This document shows positions 53,648 through 62,648 of a DNA stretch of 64,000 nucleotides, in pieces. A model generated the notes under the pieces. It worked only from the letters and a program-made list of their open reading frames with translations. It ran no database searches and was not told the DNA's origin. Within the stretch, counting starts at the first letter, position 1, and each line of letters begins with the position of its first letter. A program made the translations under genes and the position numbers. This stretch comes from Bacteroides sp. Lineage in GTDB: Bacteria > Bacteroidota > Bacteroidia > Bacteroidales > Bacteroidaceae. The stretch is taken from positions 248,001 to 312,000 of the forward strand of contig NZ_JASLER010000056.1 in the NCBI RefSeq assembly GCF_030151085.1, written 5' to 3'.

Positions 53648-53655
53648 CAAAAATA
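53648..53655 (-). promoter_or_regulatory. Bacteroides -7 element for the HTCS gene
   Basis: On the minus strand it reads TATTTTTG, matching TAnnTTTG, 24 bases before the ATG at 53624. The HTCS may thus be expressed apart from the upstream enzyme genes. Confidence 0.55.
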
Positions 53656-53682
53656 GTGAGTTTCCGGTTATAAGAGGGAGAA

Positions 53683-55197
53683 TTATATGTCTTTTTGGTT
53701 GAAAAAGGCCTCGATTGCTTCTTTATTAACAAATACTCCTTTCGTTCCGGCAACTTCCACCGTGTCCATTAACTGTGCCAAGCCACCAAATCCCGATTCA
53801 TCAACGAGCAAGATCTTATTTATATAAATATCTGAGACCAAACGGGCTTTGCCATCTTCGGGCAATGTATTGAATTTGCCTAGATAATAATTTCCATTGA
53901 AGAAGTTATTCGTAGACTTAGTTAAGTTAAAACAGTTTTCTTCGGGAGTATAAAATACATTATCCGAAACAAATGTACTATCGGAATATCCTCCCCATGA
54001 ATCGAACATCATCATAGTGCGGTCAATATCTGCTGCCGGCTTTTTATTAACATGTATAATATTCCGACTGATGTGTGTATCCTTCACCGGACCAGCCACA
54101 TGGATAATAGGTGAAAACATTCCGGCACGTGTCGGACCGGGACGGATACCATCATTGATACTAATATTGTAACGTACTTGTGTTCCCACATTACCAATAT
54201 TGAAAGAAGCGGATGATTCTCCTGAGTTGCAGACAAGTACCAGTCCTCCATAATTGTTATGACTGTAATTATATTGAATCACTGTACCTGTACAATTCCA
54301 GTCCGAATCAAAGCCTTGCGCATCCCAAGGAGCCTTATGATCGCTCACTTCATTGAACTGAATCAACGTATTATCACAACTCCAGGGCCAGATGCCCGCA
54401 GCAGCTTCGGTTTCGGGAAGTAATTCAGGACAATTACGCATCACATTGTATTCTATCACCGTACTGTCGCAACCAATAGGCACAATGCCATCGCCCGGAA
54501 CCTCTTCTATCAGATTTCCCCGTATCAAAGTATGCGTACTGGGATGCCAATCTCCACGGCTGCTATATGCTGACCAAATCATAGCGTTACGAGTGCAGCG
54601 TAGAATATGGCAGTTCTCTATCGTCAAACTATCGAATACCGAAACTTGATCTTTACCACTATTGACTACATAGATGCCACACCCACCACCTTTTTCTTTT
54701 ACCAGCGAACCGTTCACATCTCTTACCGTAACATTATTAATTACAATATTATGCGAAATACCATAATTCGTACACTCTATTTTCAAGCCCGAACGAGAAG
54801 GTACAGGTTGCTTTCCGGTATTGATTATCTCAATATCCCGGAATGTCACATAATCTGAGTTATAAATACGGGCAGCATACATCGACGTATCATGACCTAC
54901 AATACAAGGCTTCACATCTCCCTCACCATACGCTTCCACATAGATGCGACGTTCGGGTGTACCTTGTGCCGAGATTTCTAACTCACCATTGAAAACATCA
55001 CCACGTTTCAATAAGACTTTATCTCCGGGATTCAATACTGCCCGGTTCAACTTATCCAGACTTTGCCAAGCTTCTTTCGATGACATTCCGCTATTACTAT
55101 CATTACCGTTAGTAGCATCCAAATAATAACTTACCGAACCATCGGAGCAAGCCACCAGCAAGCAGGTTAATAAAAGAAGGATAATTGTTTTATTCAT
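53683..55197 (-). CDS. right-handed beta-helix lipoprotein
   Basis: Lipoprotein of 504 residues (lipobox LVAC, Cys17). After YYLDATNGNDSNSG, the usual start of pectate-lyase-like/DUF1565 helices, it has repeated strand turns such as SDYVTFRDIEIINT, ISHNIVINNVTVRDV and DSLTIENCHILR. These form a parallel beta-helix. Possible roles are a polysaccharide lyase or a glycoside hydrolase acting on a pectic backbone, but I see no diagnostic catalytic motif. It starts 5 bases after the stop of the truncated GH43. Confidence 0.8.
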   Translation of the reverse strand: MNKTIILLLLTCLLVACSDGSVSYYLDATNGNDSNSGMSSKEAWQSLDKLNRAVLNPGDKVLLKRGDVFNGELEISAQGTPERRIYVEAYGEGDVKPCIVGHDTSMYAARIYNSDYVTFRDIEIINTGKQPVPSRSGLKIECTNYGISHNIVINNVTVRDVNGSLVKEKGGGCGIYVVNSGKDQVSVFDSLTIENCHILRCTRNAMIWSAYSSRGDWHPSTHTLIRGNLIEEVPGDGIVPIGCDSTVIEYNVMRNCPELLPETEAAAGIWPWSCDNTLIQFNEVSDHKAPWDAQGFDSDWNCTGTVIQYNYSHNNYGGLVLVCNSGESSASFNIGNVGTQVRYNISINDGIRPGPTRAGMFSPIIHVAGPVKDTHISRNIIHVNKKPAADIDRTMMMFDSWGGYSDSTFVSDNVFYTPEENCFNLTKSTNNFFNGNYYLGKFNTLPEDGKARLVSDIYINKILLVDESGFGGLAQLMDTVEVAGTKGVFVNKEAIEAFFNQKDI

Positions 55198-55202
55198 TGC
55201 TC

Positions 55203-55688
55203 TTATTTTTTCCAATGCTTCTCCAAGTTTTCCGCTTCATCCTTTGTAATCTGAATTACCGAGCCATGTTTAGGTGATTGGAAGTTTACAGATTTCATCA
55301 GTACCAAACCACGATTGTTTCCCCAACCATATTTATCTCCGTCGCGCTCCCACTCCGTATCACGAAGCCCTACACGCTTAGCAAAGATATGCAAATCGGT
55401 CATACAGAGATAAAATGCACCGTCAGGACCACGGGTGATGTGCGGGTCACGAATACCACGTTGTTCGGCAATCGTATCTCCAGCAATGATGGGCTGACCG
55501 TCATTAACCGCAGTAAAAGTATAGCCATCATGGCTCGTTGCCATGAAAAGACTATGGGTAGGATCACTGAAGAATACAAACAGATAGGCCCCCATATCTT
55601 TTTCTGAAGGGATCTGCTTTTGCTGGGCAGATACAAATACAGTGCACAACAAGCAGATAGATAACAGTATATTTCTTTTTTTCATCAT
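55203..55688 (-). pseudogene. GH43 with large internal in-frame deletion
   Basis: Reading frame of 161 residues with an intact signal peptide. The first blades of a GH43 (MGAYLFVFFSDPTHSLFMAT, then RGIRDPHITRGPDGAFYLCM with the catalytic-base Asp of RDPH) run to about residue 130. They then join directly to VNFQSPKHGSVIQITKDEAENLEKHW, which is the normal C terminus of full-length relatives of about 320-340 residues. So most of the propeller, with the other two catalytic acids, is absent. It keeps an open frame but can hardly be active. The junction lies around NRGLVLMKS/VNFQSPKHG. Confidence 0.7.
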
Positions 55689-55724
55689 CTTATTTTACTC
55701 TAGTTTTACATAGTTATGTATGTT

Positions 55725-56717
55725 CTATAAAGACTTGCCTACTACTAATTTATCGCCCGACAAGTCCACTTCGAATAAATGTGGAATACGGATATATCGG
55801 CCGTTCACATCCTTATGGCTATGTACGGACATCAACCATTTACCATCCAAGGTTTGAAACAGCATCCCATGGCCGAAGTCAGGCGGAGTAATCGGAGACG
55901 CTTCCTGTATCCACGGACCATCTAAAGTCCCACTCACAGAATAGGCTACCCCTTGGGTATAGGTAGAATATATCCAACTTGTCCAAATCATGCCCAAACG
56001 TCCGGTAGCAGTACGAAATAACCAGGGACCATCGGTCACACGATTCGGTTGTACCTTGCCATCCACCATCTCACGACTCCAGGGGGAATCGCTGGCACGA
56101 AACAAAATCTGCCCTTTCCCAGCAGATCCGCTCAGATCAGGTTTCAATTCTATTTTTTCGATAGTACCATTCCAATTCTGTAGCCATTCATGGCAATATA
56201 CCATATAAGGCTTGCCATCACTATCCACCCAAAAAGTTCCATCGAGAGTAGGCATATTTGCAGGAAGATAAGCAGGATCTTTCATGGGTTTATAAGGACC
56301 ATCGGGAGCATCACTTACCAGCACATGGCTAGCGCGACGGGGTATTACATTTCCTTTTACCGAATCTATGCGGATGGCATTATTTGTGAAAGTGGCAAAG
56401 TAGTAGTACTTGCCTTTGTATTCGTGCAACTCAGTTGCCCAGATTTCGGGTTTATGTCCCATCCAAGAAGTGGTATCAATCTCTGTTACACAGTAAGGGC
56501 CTTCCCATGAAGCAAGATCCGGACTTTTCCACAACAGTCCACCGGTACCAGTCATATAGTACATGTTAGTATTCTTGTCGGCAAGGATACAAGGATCGCT
56601 CAGACGAATAGAATCTAATGGTATATTGATACGAAAACGACCGGATATTTTTTGTTGAGCCGACAAGAAAATAGGGAATAACAGACAAAACAATAAAAGG
56701 AATTCTTTTCTTCTCAT
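55725..56717 (-). CDS. GH43 glycoside hydrolase
   Basis: Exported enzyme of 330 residues with signal peptide (ending about SAQQ). The GH43 propeller has the base Asp in LSDPCILADK, the Asp region in TLDGTFWVDSDGKPYMVY and the acid Glu in the HKPEIWATEL segment or nearby. The final DFGHGMLFQTLDGKWLM is typical of the arabinanase/arabinofuranosidase branch. It differs clearly from the NAHGGG-type GH43s of this locus. Predicted to cut arabinofuranosyl links; the exact specificity is not readable. Confidence 0.85.
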   Translation of the reverse strand: MRRKEFLLLFCLLFPIFLSAQQKISGRFRINIPLDSIRLSDPCILADKNTNMYYMTGTGGLLWKSPDLASWEGPYCVTEIDTTSWMGHKPEIWATELHEYKGKYYYFATFTNNAIRIDSVKGNVIPRRASHVLVSDAPDGPYKPMKDPAYLPANMPTLDGTFWVDSDGKPYMVYCHEWLQNWNGTIEKIELKPDLSGSAGKGQILFRASDSPWSREMVDGKVQPNRVTDGPWLFRTATGRLGMIWTSWIYSTYTQGVAYSVSGTLDGPWIQEASPITPPDFGHGMLFQTLDGKWLMSVHSHKDVNGRYIRIPHLFEVDLSGDKLVVGKSL

Positions 56718-56754
56718 AGTATTTTCATATGTGTTTCTATTAGATATAAAATTG

Positions 56755-56831
56755 TTTAGGCACGAATTATGCGGATTTCACAGACCTTATCTTACTAAAT
56801 ATCCGTGGACTCCGTATAATCCATGCCTAAA
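56755..56831 (-). terminator. long imperfect hairpin between GH2 and GH43
   Basis: Arms 56755-56775 and 56811-56831 pair over 21 positions with two wobbles and one mismatch on the minus-strand RNA. The 35-base centre is less ordered. No long T-run follows, so it may act as an attenuator or mRNA-processing site. Confidence 0.5.
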
Positions 56832-56850
56832 AATCACTTAGTTAATCTCT

Positions 56851-59800
56851 TTACTCTATATCAATACCCTGTTCTACCGGCGAGAGAATGAATGTAAACT
56901 CATAATCACCGTATGGCACTTGATATTCCGGACGGGCAATGCGTCCCCAGCTATCTTCACAACCCAAGCCAGTTTGTACTTTGTCAATACAGAAGTTAGT
57001 CAAGTCAGCCTCTTCCACTTCGGGAGAGTGCCAGTTCTGCTTGTTCCAACCTTCGTCCAAAGACTCGATAGTATAGTGCAATGCTGATGCAGAGAACGGA
57101 GCGGCAGATACCACCTTGATACCACTGCCCATCGGACTCAACATCTTCCACCAACGAATATCAGTCTTAGTACCATTCTCTTGCGGACGGATATAAGAGT
57201 AGAATTGTTCGGCAACACTCTGACGATAGATACCCAGATCAGTGCAATGATTACGGTCACTGTAATTTTCAACCGGACCACGACCATAATACTCTACAAT
57301 CTCAAAACTGCGAGGCATAGGCATTTGCATACCGAAGCGGAACATATTAGCTACTTTGGCATCCTTATCAGCAGTCAGTTTCTGAGTGACTTTGATAGCA
57401 CCTTCGTTATTGATAACATACGTCAGATTCAGTTTGGCAGATACAGAAGGCATATCGTAAGCAGCTTCTACAATTACCTGATTGTTCTCAGTACGTTGAT
57501 TGAAGGAAGTCAACTTCATTTCGGGATTCTTCCATGCTTCATACTTACGTTGAAGACCGGCACCAAAGTCATTATCGGTAGGTGCACGCCAGAAGTTAGG
57601 TTTCAGGGCTTCACCTTCCTTGATAAGATCCTGACCGTTTACATCATATTTAGACAAGAAGCCATTGTGCTTATTAAATTCAAGACGGAAAGCATCGCCG
57701 GTAACAATAAGGAATGTCCAGTCATTTTCTTGTACGGCAGGAGCGGTAACAGCAATATTGCTTTGTTCCAGGTTCTTCAAATCCATGGCAGCTGCTTTGT
57801 AAGGAACCAATGTAAGCTGATCCTTAGCTACGGCATAACCGGCAGGCAACAAGCCTTCACGATTCTTCAGCTTGTAGGCTACGTTCAGTAACCATTCTGC
57901 GCATTGGCAAGTCTTGCCTAAATCCAGTTTCAATTTGACTGTTTGTTGAGGAGCAACATTCAGATTTTCTACACGACCGGTACGAATTACTTTACCACCT
58001 TTCAGTACTTCCCACTCCAGATAGTAGGCAGAAAGATCGCGGAAGAAGTTCTCATTATATACATTGATTTCTCCGTTCTGAAGATCAGCGGGAGTTGTCC
58101 AGATGTCCTGATAGATATAACCTACCTCGTACATGTGCGGATTAGGAACACGGTCGGGACTGATAAGTCCGTTGTCACAGAAGTTACCGTCACTGGCATC
58201 AAAACGGTTGAAGTCACCACCGTATGCATAAATCGTCTTGCCATTCTTGCCTGTCCAGCGCACGGATTGGTCTACGAAATCCCAAATGAAACCACCTTGG
58301 AACTTAGGATATTTACGAACCAAATCCCAATATTCTTTGAAGCCACCTTGCGAGTTACCCATAGCATGCGCATATTCACATTGAATCAAAGGTTTGGTCA
58401 TAGAAGCATCTTCACAATAATCCTGACAAGCCTTATAACCATAATACATAGGGCAGAAAATATCAGTCTTGCCATCCTTACGAGCTTGTTCATACTGAAC
58501 GGCACGGCTTCCGTCTTCGGCTTTCACCCAATCGTAAGCAGCCTCAAAGTTAGATCCATATCCGGCTTCATTACCGAGTGACCAGAAGATTATGCTAGGA
58601 TGATTGAAACTACGTTGTACATTACGTTGGTTACGTTCCAAGTGAGCCTTCTTGTAATCGGCACGTTTAGCAAGCGTTTCATCGCCATAACCCATACCAT
58701 GGGATTCAATATTTGCTTCAGCAACGACGTAGATACCATATTTGTCGCAAAGGTCGTACCACAGATTGTTATCCGGATAGTGACAAGTACGTACAGCATT
58801 CAGGTTGAATTGCTTCATCACTTGAATATCCTGTATCATACGTTCGGGAGATACCACATAACCGCCATCCGGATCCATCTCATGACGGTCGGCACCTTTG
58901 AAGAGAACGGGTTGACCGTTCACTAATATCTGAGAATTCTTTAGTTCGATCTTGCGGAAACCTACTTTAACGGGGATAACTTCATTGCTGCCCTGAAGAG
59001 TGGCACGCAAAGTATAGAGGTAAGGAGTCTCAGCAGTCCACTTTTGAGGATTCTCGATATTAATTACGACTGTACCAGTGCCGTGGGCAGTTTCTGTGGC
59101 AACAGACTTGCCTGCTGCATCAAGTAATTCGAGGTTGACATTACCGCTACCTTTGAGGCTGAGCGCTACACGCAATGAACCATTCTGATAATTGGCATCC
59201 AAGTCAGGAGTAACACGGATGTCTTCAATGCGCTTTTTATTGCGGGCATAAAGGTAGCAATCACGACCTACACCACTGTAACGGAAGAAGTCCTGATCTT
59301 CGAGATAGGTACCGTCGCACCAACGGAATACTTGAAAGGCTATCAGATTCTTCTGACCTGCTTTCAAGTAAGGAGTCAAATTGAATTCAGCTTCGAGCTT
59401 ACTATCTTCACTATAACCCACGTAACGGCCGTTTACCCACAGGTATATATTAGAGGTAACAGAACCAAAGTGTGCGATGACTTCCTTGCCACCCCAATCA
59501 GCCGGAACCGTGATTTCACGACGATAAGAGCCTACATGGTTATTTTGTGTGGGCACCTGCGGAGGATTGTTTTTGAACTGATTGCGCCATGCATAGCCTA
59601 CATTCACATAGATAGGATCGCCAAAGCCATTCAATTCCCAAACACCGGGAACAGGCATTTCGCTCCAACCTTTGTCATTGTAACCAACTTTCCAGAAGTC
59701 GGTAGGACGGGAATCGGAATCTTGTACCCAAAAGAACTTCCAGGTACCGTTCAGCGTCATAAAATTGGAAGATTGTTCTTTTACACCACGGGCGGCTGCA

Positions 59801-59946
59801 TCAGCCGATTCGTAGGCGAAATAATTTGTGTGCATCGGGGCACGATTCATGGCATTGACCTCAGGGTTTTGCCATTCATTAAAGGACTGTGCGTTGGCAG
59901 TAAGAGCCAGAGCGGCAAACAGTCCGGTAAGGAGATGTTTCTTCAT
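56851..59946 (-). CDS. GH2 beta-galactosidase (LacZ-like)
   Basis: Exported enzyme of 1031 residues. A signal peptide (about 1-19, ALTANAQ) is followed by the GH2 sugar-binding domain (NGTWKFFWV, VPGVWE), immunoglobulin-like domains and the catalytic barrel with acid/base Glu in SLGNEAGYGSN and nucleophile Glu in IQCEYAHAMGNS. The large C-terminal Bgal_small_N domain (about 740-1025) has WRAPTDNDFG. This full five-domain layout marks a LacZ-type beta-galactosidase. The ATG at 59946 starts at the signal peptide and has its own -7 element. Confidence 0.93.
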   Translation of the reverse strand: MKKHLLTGLFAALALTANAQSFNEWQNPEVNAMNRAPMHTNYFAYESADAAARGVKEQSSNFMTLNGTWKFFWVQDSDSRPTDFWKVGYNDKGWSEMPVPGVWELNGFGDPIYVNVGYAWRNQFKNNPPQVPTQNNHVGSYRREITVPADWGGKEVIAHFGSVTSNIYLWVNGRYVGYSEDSKLEAEFNLTPYLKAGQKNLIAFQVFRWCDGTYLEDQDFFRYSGVGRDCYLYARNKKRIEDIRVTPDLDANYQNGSLRVALSLKGSGNVNLELLDAAGKSVATETAHGTGTVVINIENPQKWTAETPYLYTLRATLQGSNEVIPVKVGFRKIELKNSQILVNGQPVLFKGADRHEMDPDGGYVVSPERMIQDIQVMKQFNLNAVRTCHYPDNNLWYDLCDKYGIYVVAEANIESHGMGYGDETLAKRADYKKAHLERNQRNVQRSFNHPSIIFWSLGNEAGYGSNFEAAYDWVKAEDGSRAVQYEQARKDGKTDIFCPMYYGYKACQDYCEDASMTKPLIQCEYAHAMGNSQGGFKEYWDLVRKYPKFQGGFIWDFVDQSVRWTGKNGKTIYAYGGDFNRFDASDGNFCDNGLISPDRVPNPHMYEVGYIYQDIWTTPADLQNGEINVYNENFFRDLSAYYLEWEVLKGGKVIRTGRVENLNVAPQQTVKLKLDLGKTCQCAEWLLNVAYKLKNREGLLPAGYAVAKDQLTLVPYKAAAMDLKNLEQSNIAVTAPAVQENDWTFLIVTGDAFRLEFNKHNGFLSKYDVNGQDLIKEGEALKPNFWRAPTDNDFGAGLQRKYEAWKNPEMKLTSFNQRTENNQVIVEAAYDMPSVSAKLNLTYVINNEGAIKVTQKLTADKDAKVANMFRFGMQMPMPRSFEIVEYYGRGPVENYSDRNHCTDLGIYRQSVAEQFYSYIRPQENGTKTDIRWWKMLSPMGSGIKVVSAAPFSASALHYTIESLDEGWNKQNWHSPEVEEADLTNFCIDKVQTGLGCEDSWGRIARPEYQVPYGDYEFTFILSPVEQGIDIE

Positions 59947-60003
59947 GGTAATATGTTTATGAAATGTTTGTAGCGGCATGCAAACGAAGCTCACATACCG
60001 CTA

Positions 60004-60011
60004 CAAAGATA
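60004..60011 (-). promoter_or_regulatory. Bacteroides -7 element for the GH2 gene
   Basis: On the minus strand it reads TATCTTTG, matching TAnnTTTG, 58 bases before the ATG at 59946. Confidence 0.55.
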
Positions 60012-60058
60012 GAAAAGTTATAACGTATTCAAGAGGAATTATCGTTCAAAAAGGGCGG

Positions 60059-62002
60059 CTATTTACTCATTTGTAACCGATACACCCCGAATGAACGTGG
60101 TTGTACCTCTAATTCCAAAGAAGTAGCATTTATATCTACCGGACGGACACGAGGCACTATTGTTTCTTGATCTAATGTATTGATCGCCTTCCAATCACAA
60201 TTCTGCAAATAAGTACAAGTACCCGATACGATTTGTTGCTTCTTCAATCCGTTGAAGTCAATCTTTATCTTTGCAGGCTGAGCGCTTGCATTGACAAGCT
60301 TCAAGATGATTTCTCCTGTCGGAGCATCCAGTGCAGCAGTTGCATAGAGGCTGTCTTGTCCGGTCACAGGCTTACCGTTCATCTTTAAAGAGAGCACGTC
60401 GGTTCCGGGGTTCATGCCGTACATCTGTTGTACATAATAATTAGGTGTACGCATCATACGAAGATTATCAAACCATATCAGGTCAGGGTTCCATTGCCAT
60501 GCGTCTACATGGGCAAAGAGCGGAGCGTATGTAGCCAGACGAACAACATCGGCATTGCGTTCAAGTCCCGTCATAAAGGCGGCTTCGGACAGAGCAGCGA
60601 GGAAGTTATTGGCTTTACCTGTAGGATGGTCGTGCGAAGCATACTCACCGGCAAACACCTTCGGACCTTTGCGGTCATAGTTATCATAACGGGCGGCATT
60701 GGCAAAGAACCAATCGGGAGCCATGTAATAATGTTCATCCACTAAGTCCGCACCGAGACGCTTCATTTCGGGCCAGAGATAATCAAATTTATCGCCATCG
60801 GCATTCGGACCGGCAGAACCTATGATCTGCATAGTAGGATATTTGGCACGAATAGCCTTTATAAATACTTCGAGACGCTCGGGATAAACTTCACCCCATT
60901 GCTCGTTGCCGATAGCAATCATTTTGAGGTTAAAGGGAGCCGGATGTCCCATATCGGCGCGTACTTTGCCCCATTTAGAGGTAGCAGGACCATTGGCAAA
61001 CTCTATCAGATCAAGAGCATCTTGCACATACGGATCAAGCTCGGCAATAGGTACTATTTCATTGCTTTCGTACTGGCAAGAAAGTCCGCAACTTAATACA
61101 GGCAGAGGTTCTGCACCAAGGTCTTCACTTAAGAGGAAGTATTCGTAATAGCCCAGACCGAGTGTTTGGAAATAGTCGGGGAATGCTTTGTGTGTGAAAG
61201 TATAATTCCAACGATTCTCATTCAAAGGACGATTCTCTACGGGACCCACACTGTTCTTCCACTGATAGCGAGTAGCCAGATTGTTACCTTCGATGATACA
61301 GCCACCGGGAAAACGGAATACGCCGGGGTTGAGGTCATAGAGCGCTTGGGCAAGATCTTTGCGCAAACCATTCTCACGCTGTTTCCAGGTATTGGCAGGG
61401 AATAGGGAAATATGATCCATGTCCACGGTACCTTTCGTCGATAATACAACACGCAGACGGGCATGGGCATCGGTGAAAGGAGATTTCAAAGTAGCAGTGA
61501 GCTTCTGCCAGTTATTGCCACTGACTTCGAGTTCCTTCTTTAAAAGATTCTGACCGTTGGAGTTTACCAATTCAATGGAAAGTTTCATCGGCTTGGTATC
61601 CGGAGTACGGGCATAAACGGAAAAATGGTAATCTTCCCCTTGCTTTAAGCCAATACCACGAAAACCTTCATTATCAAGTCCGGCACGCAGCAAACGACCG
61701 TCGTTAACAACACGTACATAGTGCGGATTACGGTCAAAACAAGGATTTTCTTCATTAACCGTCACATTTCCAAAAGGTACCCAACCTACAAAAGATTGAG
61801 GAAACTCAAAAGAACGGTTTTTCACAAGTTCGGCATACAGTCCGCCATCAGCTCCGAAGTTAATATCTTCGAAGAAGATGCCATACATAGCAGGATTAAT
61901 CTTGGTTATTGGCTTTGCGACGTCTACCGTCATTATATGCTGCTGGGCTTGCATGCCAAAGGTAAGGGATAATACCAGTAAAGAGGTGGTTATTTTTTTC
62001 AT
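60059..62002 (-). CDS. GH51 alpha-L-arabinofuranosidase
   Basis: Exported enzyme of 647 residues with a signal peptide (ending about MQAQQ). The GH51 start KINPAMYGIFFEDINFGADGG includes the conserved FEDIN. A CBM4-like module (about 70-185) is inserted. The barrel has the acid/base Glu in IAIGNEQWGE and the nucleophile Glu in VFAGEYASH, with RFPGGCIIEG as the substrate-binding loop. It releases terminal arabinofuranose from arabinan or arabinogalactan. It lies 19 bases after the Cys-rich protein gene. Confidence 0.94.
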   Translation of the reverse strand: MKKITTSLLVLSLTFGMQAQQHIMTVDVAKPITKINPAMYGIFFEDINFGADGGLYAELVKNRSFEFPQSFVGWVPFGNVTVNEENPCFDRNPHYVRVVNDGRLLRAGLDNEGFRGIGLKQGEDYHFSVYARTPDTKPMKLSIELVNSNGQNLLKKELEVSGNNWQKLTATLKSPFTDAHARLRVVLSTKGTVDMDHISLFPANTWKQRENGLRKDLAQALYDLNPGVFRFPGGCIIEGNNLATRYQWKNSVGPVENRPLNENRWNYTFTHKAFPDYFQTLGLGYYEYFLLSEDLGAEPLPVLSCGLSCQYESNEIVPIAELDPYVQDALDLIEFANGPATSKWGKVRADMGHPAPFNLKMIAIGNEQWGEVYPERLEVFIKAIRAKYPTMQIIGSAGPNADGDKFDYLWPEMKRLGADLVDEHYYMAPDWFFANAARYDNYDRKGPKVFAGEYASHDHPTGKANNFLAALSEAAFMTGLERNADVVRLATYAPLFAHVDAWQWNPDLIWFDNLRMMRTPNYYVQQMYGMNPGTDVLSLKMNGKPVTGQDSLYATAALDAPTGEIILKLVNASAQPAKIKIDFNGLKKQQIVSGTCTYLQNCDWKAINTLDQETIVPRVRPVDINATSLELEVQPRSFGVYRLQMSK

Positions 62003-62021
62003 TGTTTCATCTTTTATTTTG

Positions 62022-62648
62022 TTATAATTCTATTCGATACATACATCTATCATCTCCGCGCAATACAGCAGAAATTATTCGAGCTTTGACGGGGTGTGCA
62101 CATACTACTGAAAACATCCTTTCAGCAAAACCTTCTGAGCAATAACAAAGAGCAGGTAAATGCTTATTAGATTCTTGATCAATCAACGGACAGACACAAT
62201 AAGGCTTTGCTTCATCTGCTATTAGAACCTTACCTGCGTCTTCAAAATGGCATTTCCACCCCCACTCTTTTTCAATATAGGCTATATACTCATTTAGTTT
62301 ACCTTTAAAAGGAATTAATTTAGTTTCCATTTCAAGCAAATTAAAATGTGCTATTGATGCTGATTTCACCAATAGTCGAAGCTGTTCTTCATTCAGGTTA
62401 GTATCAAGATTTGTCAAAAGTTCCTTAATCCATCCTTTAGACATTGAAGTTAATGTATCAGCCCCATCGGAGTTGTTCAATTGAATGTTCTCGGCTCCCA
62501 TAAGTCGTCCAAACCCGCAAAAGCACATACTTGCCAAGCAAGACGTTTTTAAGAATTCTCTTTTTGATATATTTATCTTTTCTAATTTTTTAAAGAACCC
62601 GTTGTCCTCCTGCTTATTCGCCCTTTTGAGGCATAGCGGAAGCAGCAC
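62022..62648 (-). CDS. exported Cys-rich protein of unknown function
   Basis: Protein of up to 208 residues that I cannot assign firmly; the C-terminal CVCPLI ... CYCSEGF ... RGDDRCMY pattern recalls the DUF6144 type. A Tat-like signal KREFLKTSCLASMCFCGFG lies at about 28-47, with Lys-Arg in place of twin Arg. No ATG precedes it in frame: the only candidate is a GTG at 62648 that overlaps the end of the GH127 gene by 35 bases, so translation is probably coupled. Eight or more Cys residues suggest metal or redox chemistry. It sits between two arabinose-cleaving enzymes. Confidence 0.6.
   Translation of the reverse strand: MLLPLCLKRANKQEDNGFFKKLEKINISKREFLKTSCLASMCFCGFGRLMGAENIQLNNSDGADTLTSMSKGWIKELLTNLDTNLNEEQLRLLVKSASIAHFNLLEMETKLIPFKGKLNEYIAYIEKEWGWKCHFEDAGKVLIADEAKPYCVCPLIDQESNKHLPALCYCSEGFAERMFSVVCAHPVKARIISAVLRGDDRCMYRIEL

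Noticed and set aside
53625..53753. Longer N terminus for the hybrid regulator overlapping the beta-helix gene.
   Set aside because: It would place 43 polar residues before the signal segment and would lie upstream of the predicted promoter; the ATG at 53624 fits better.
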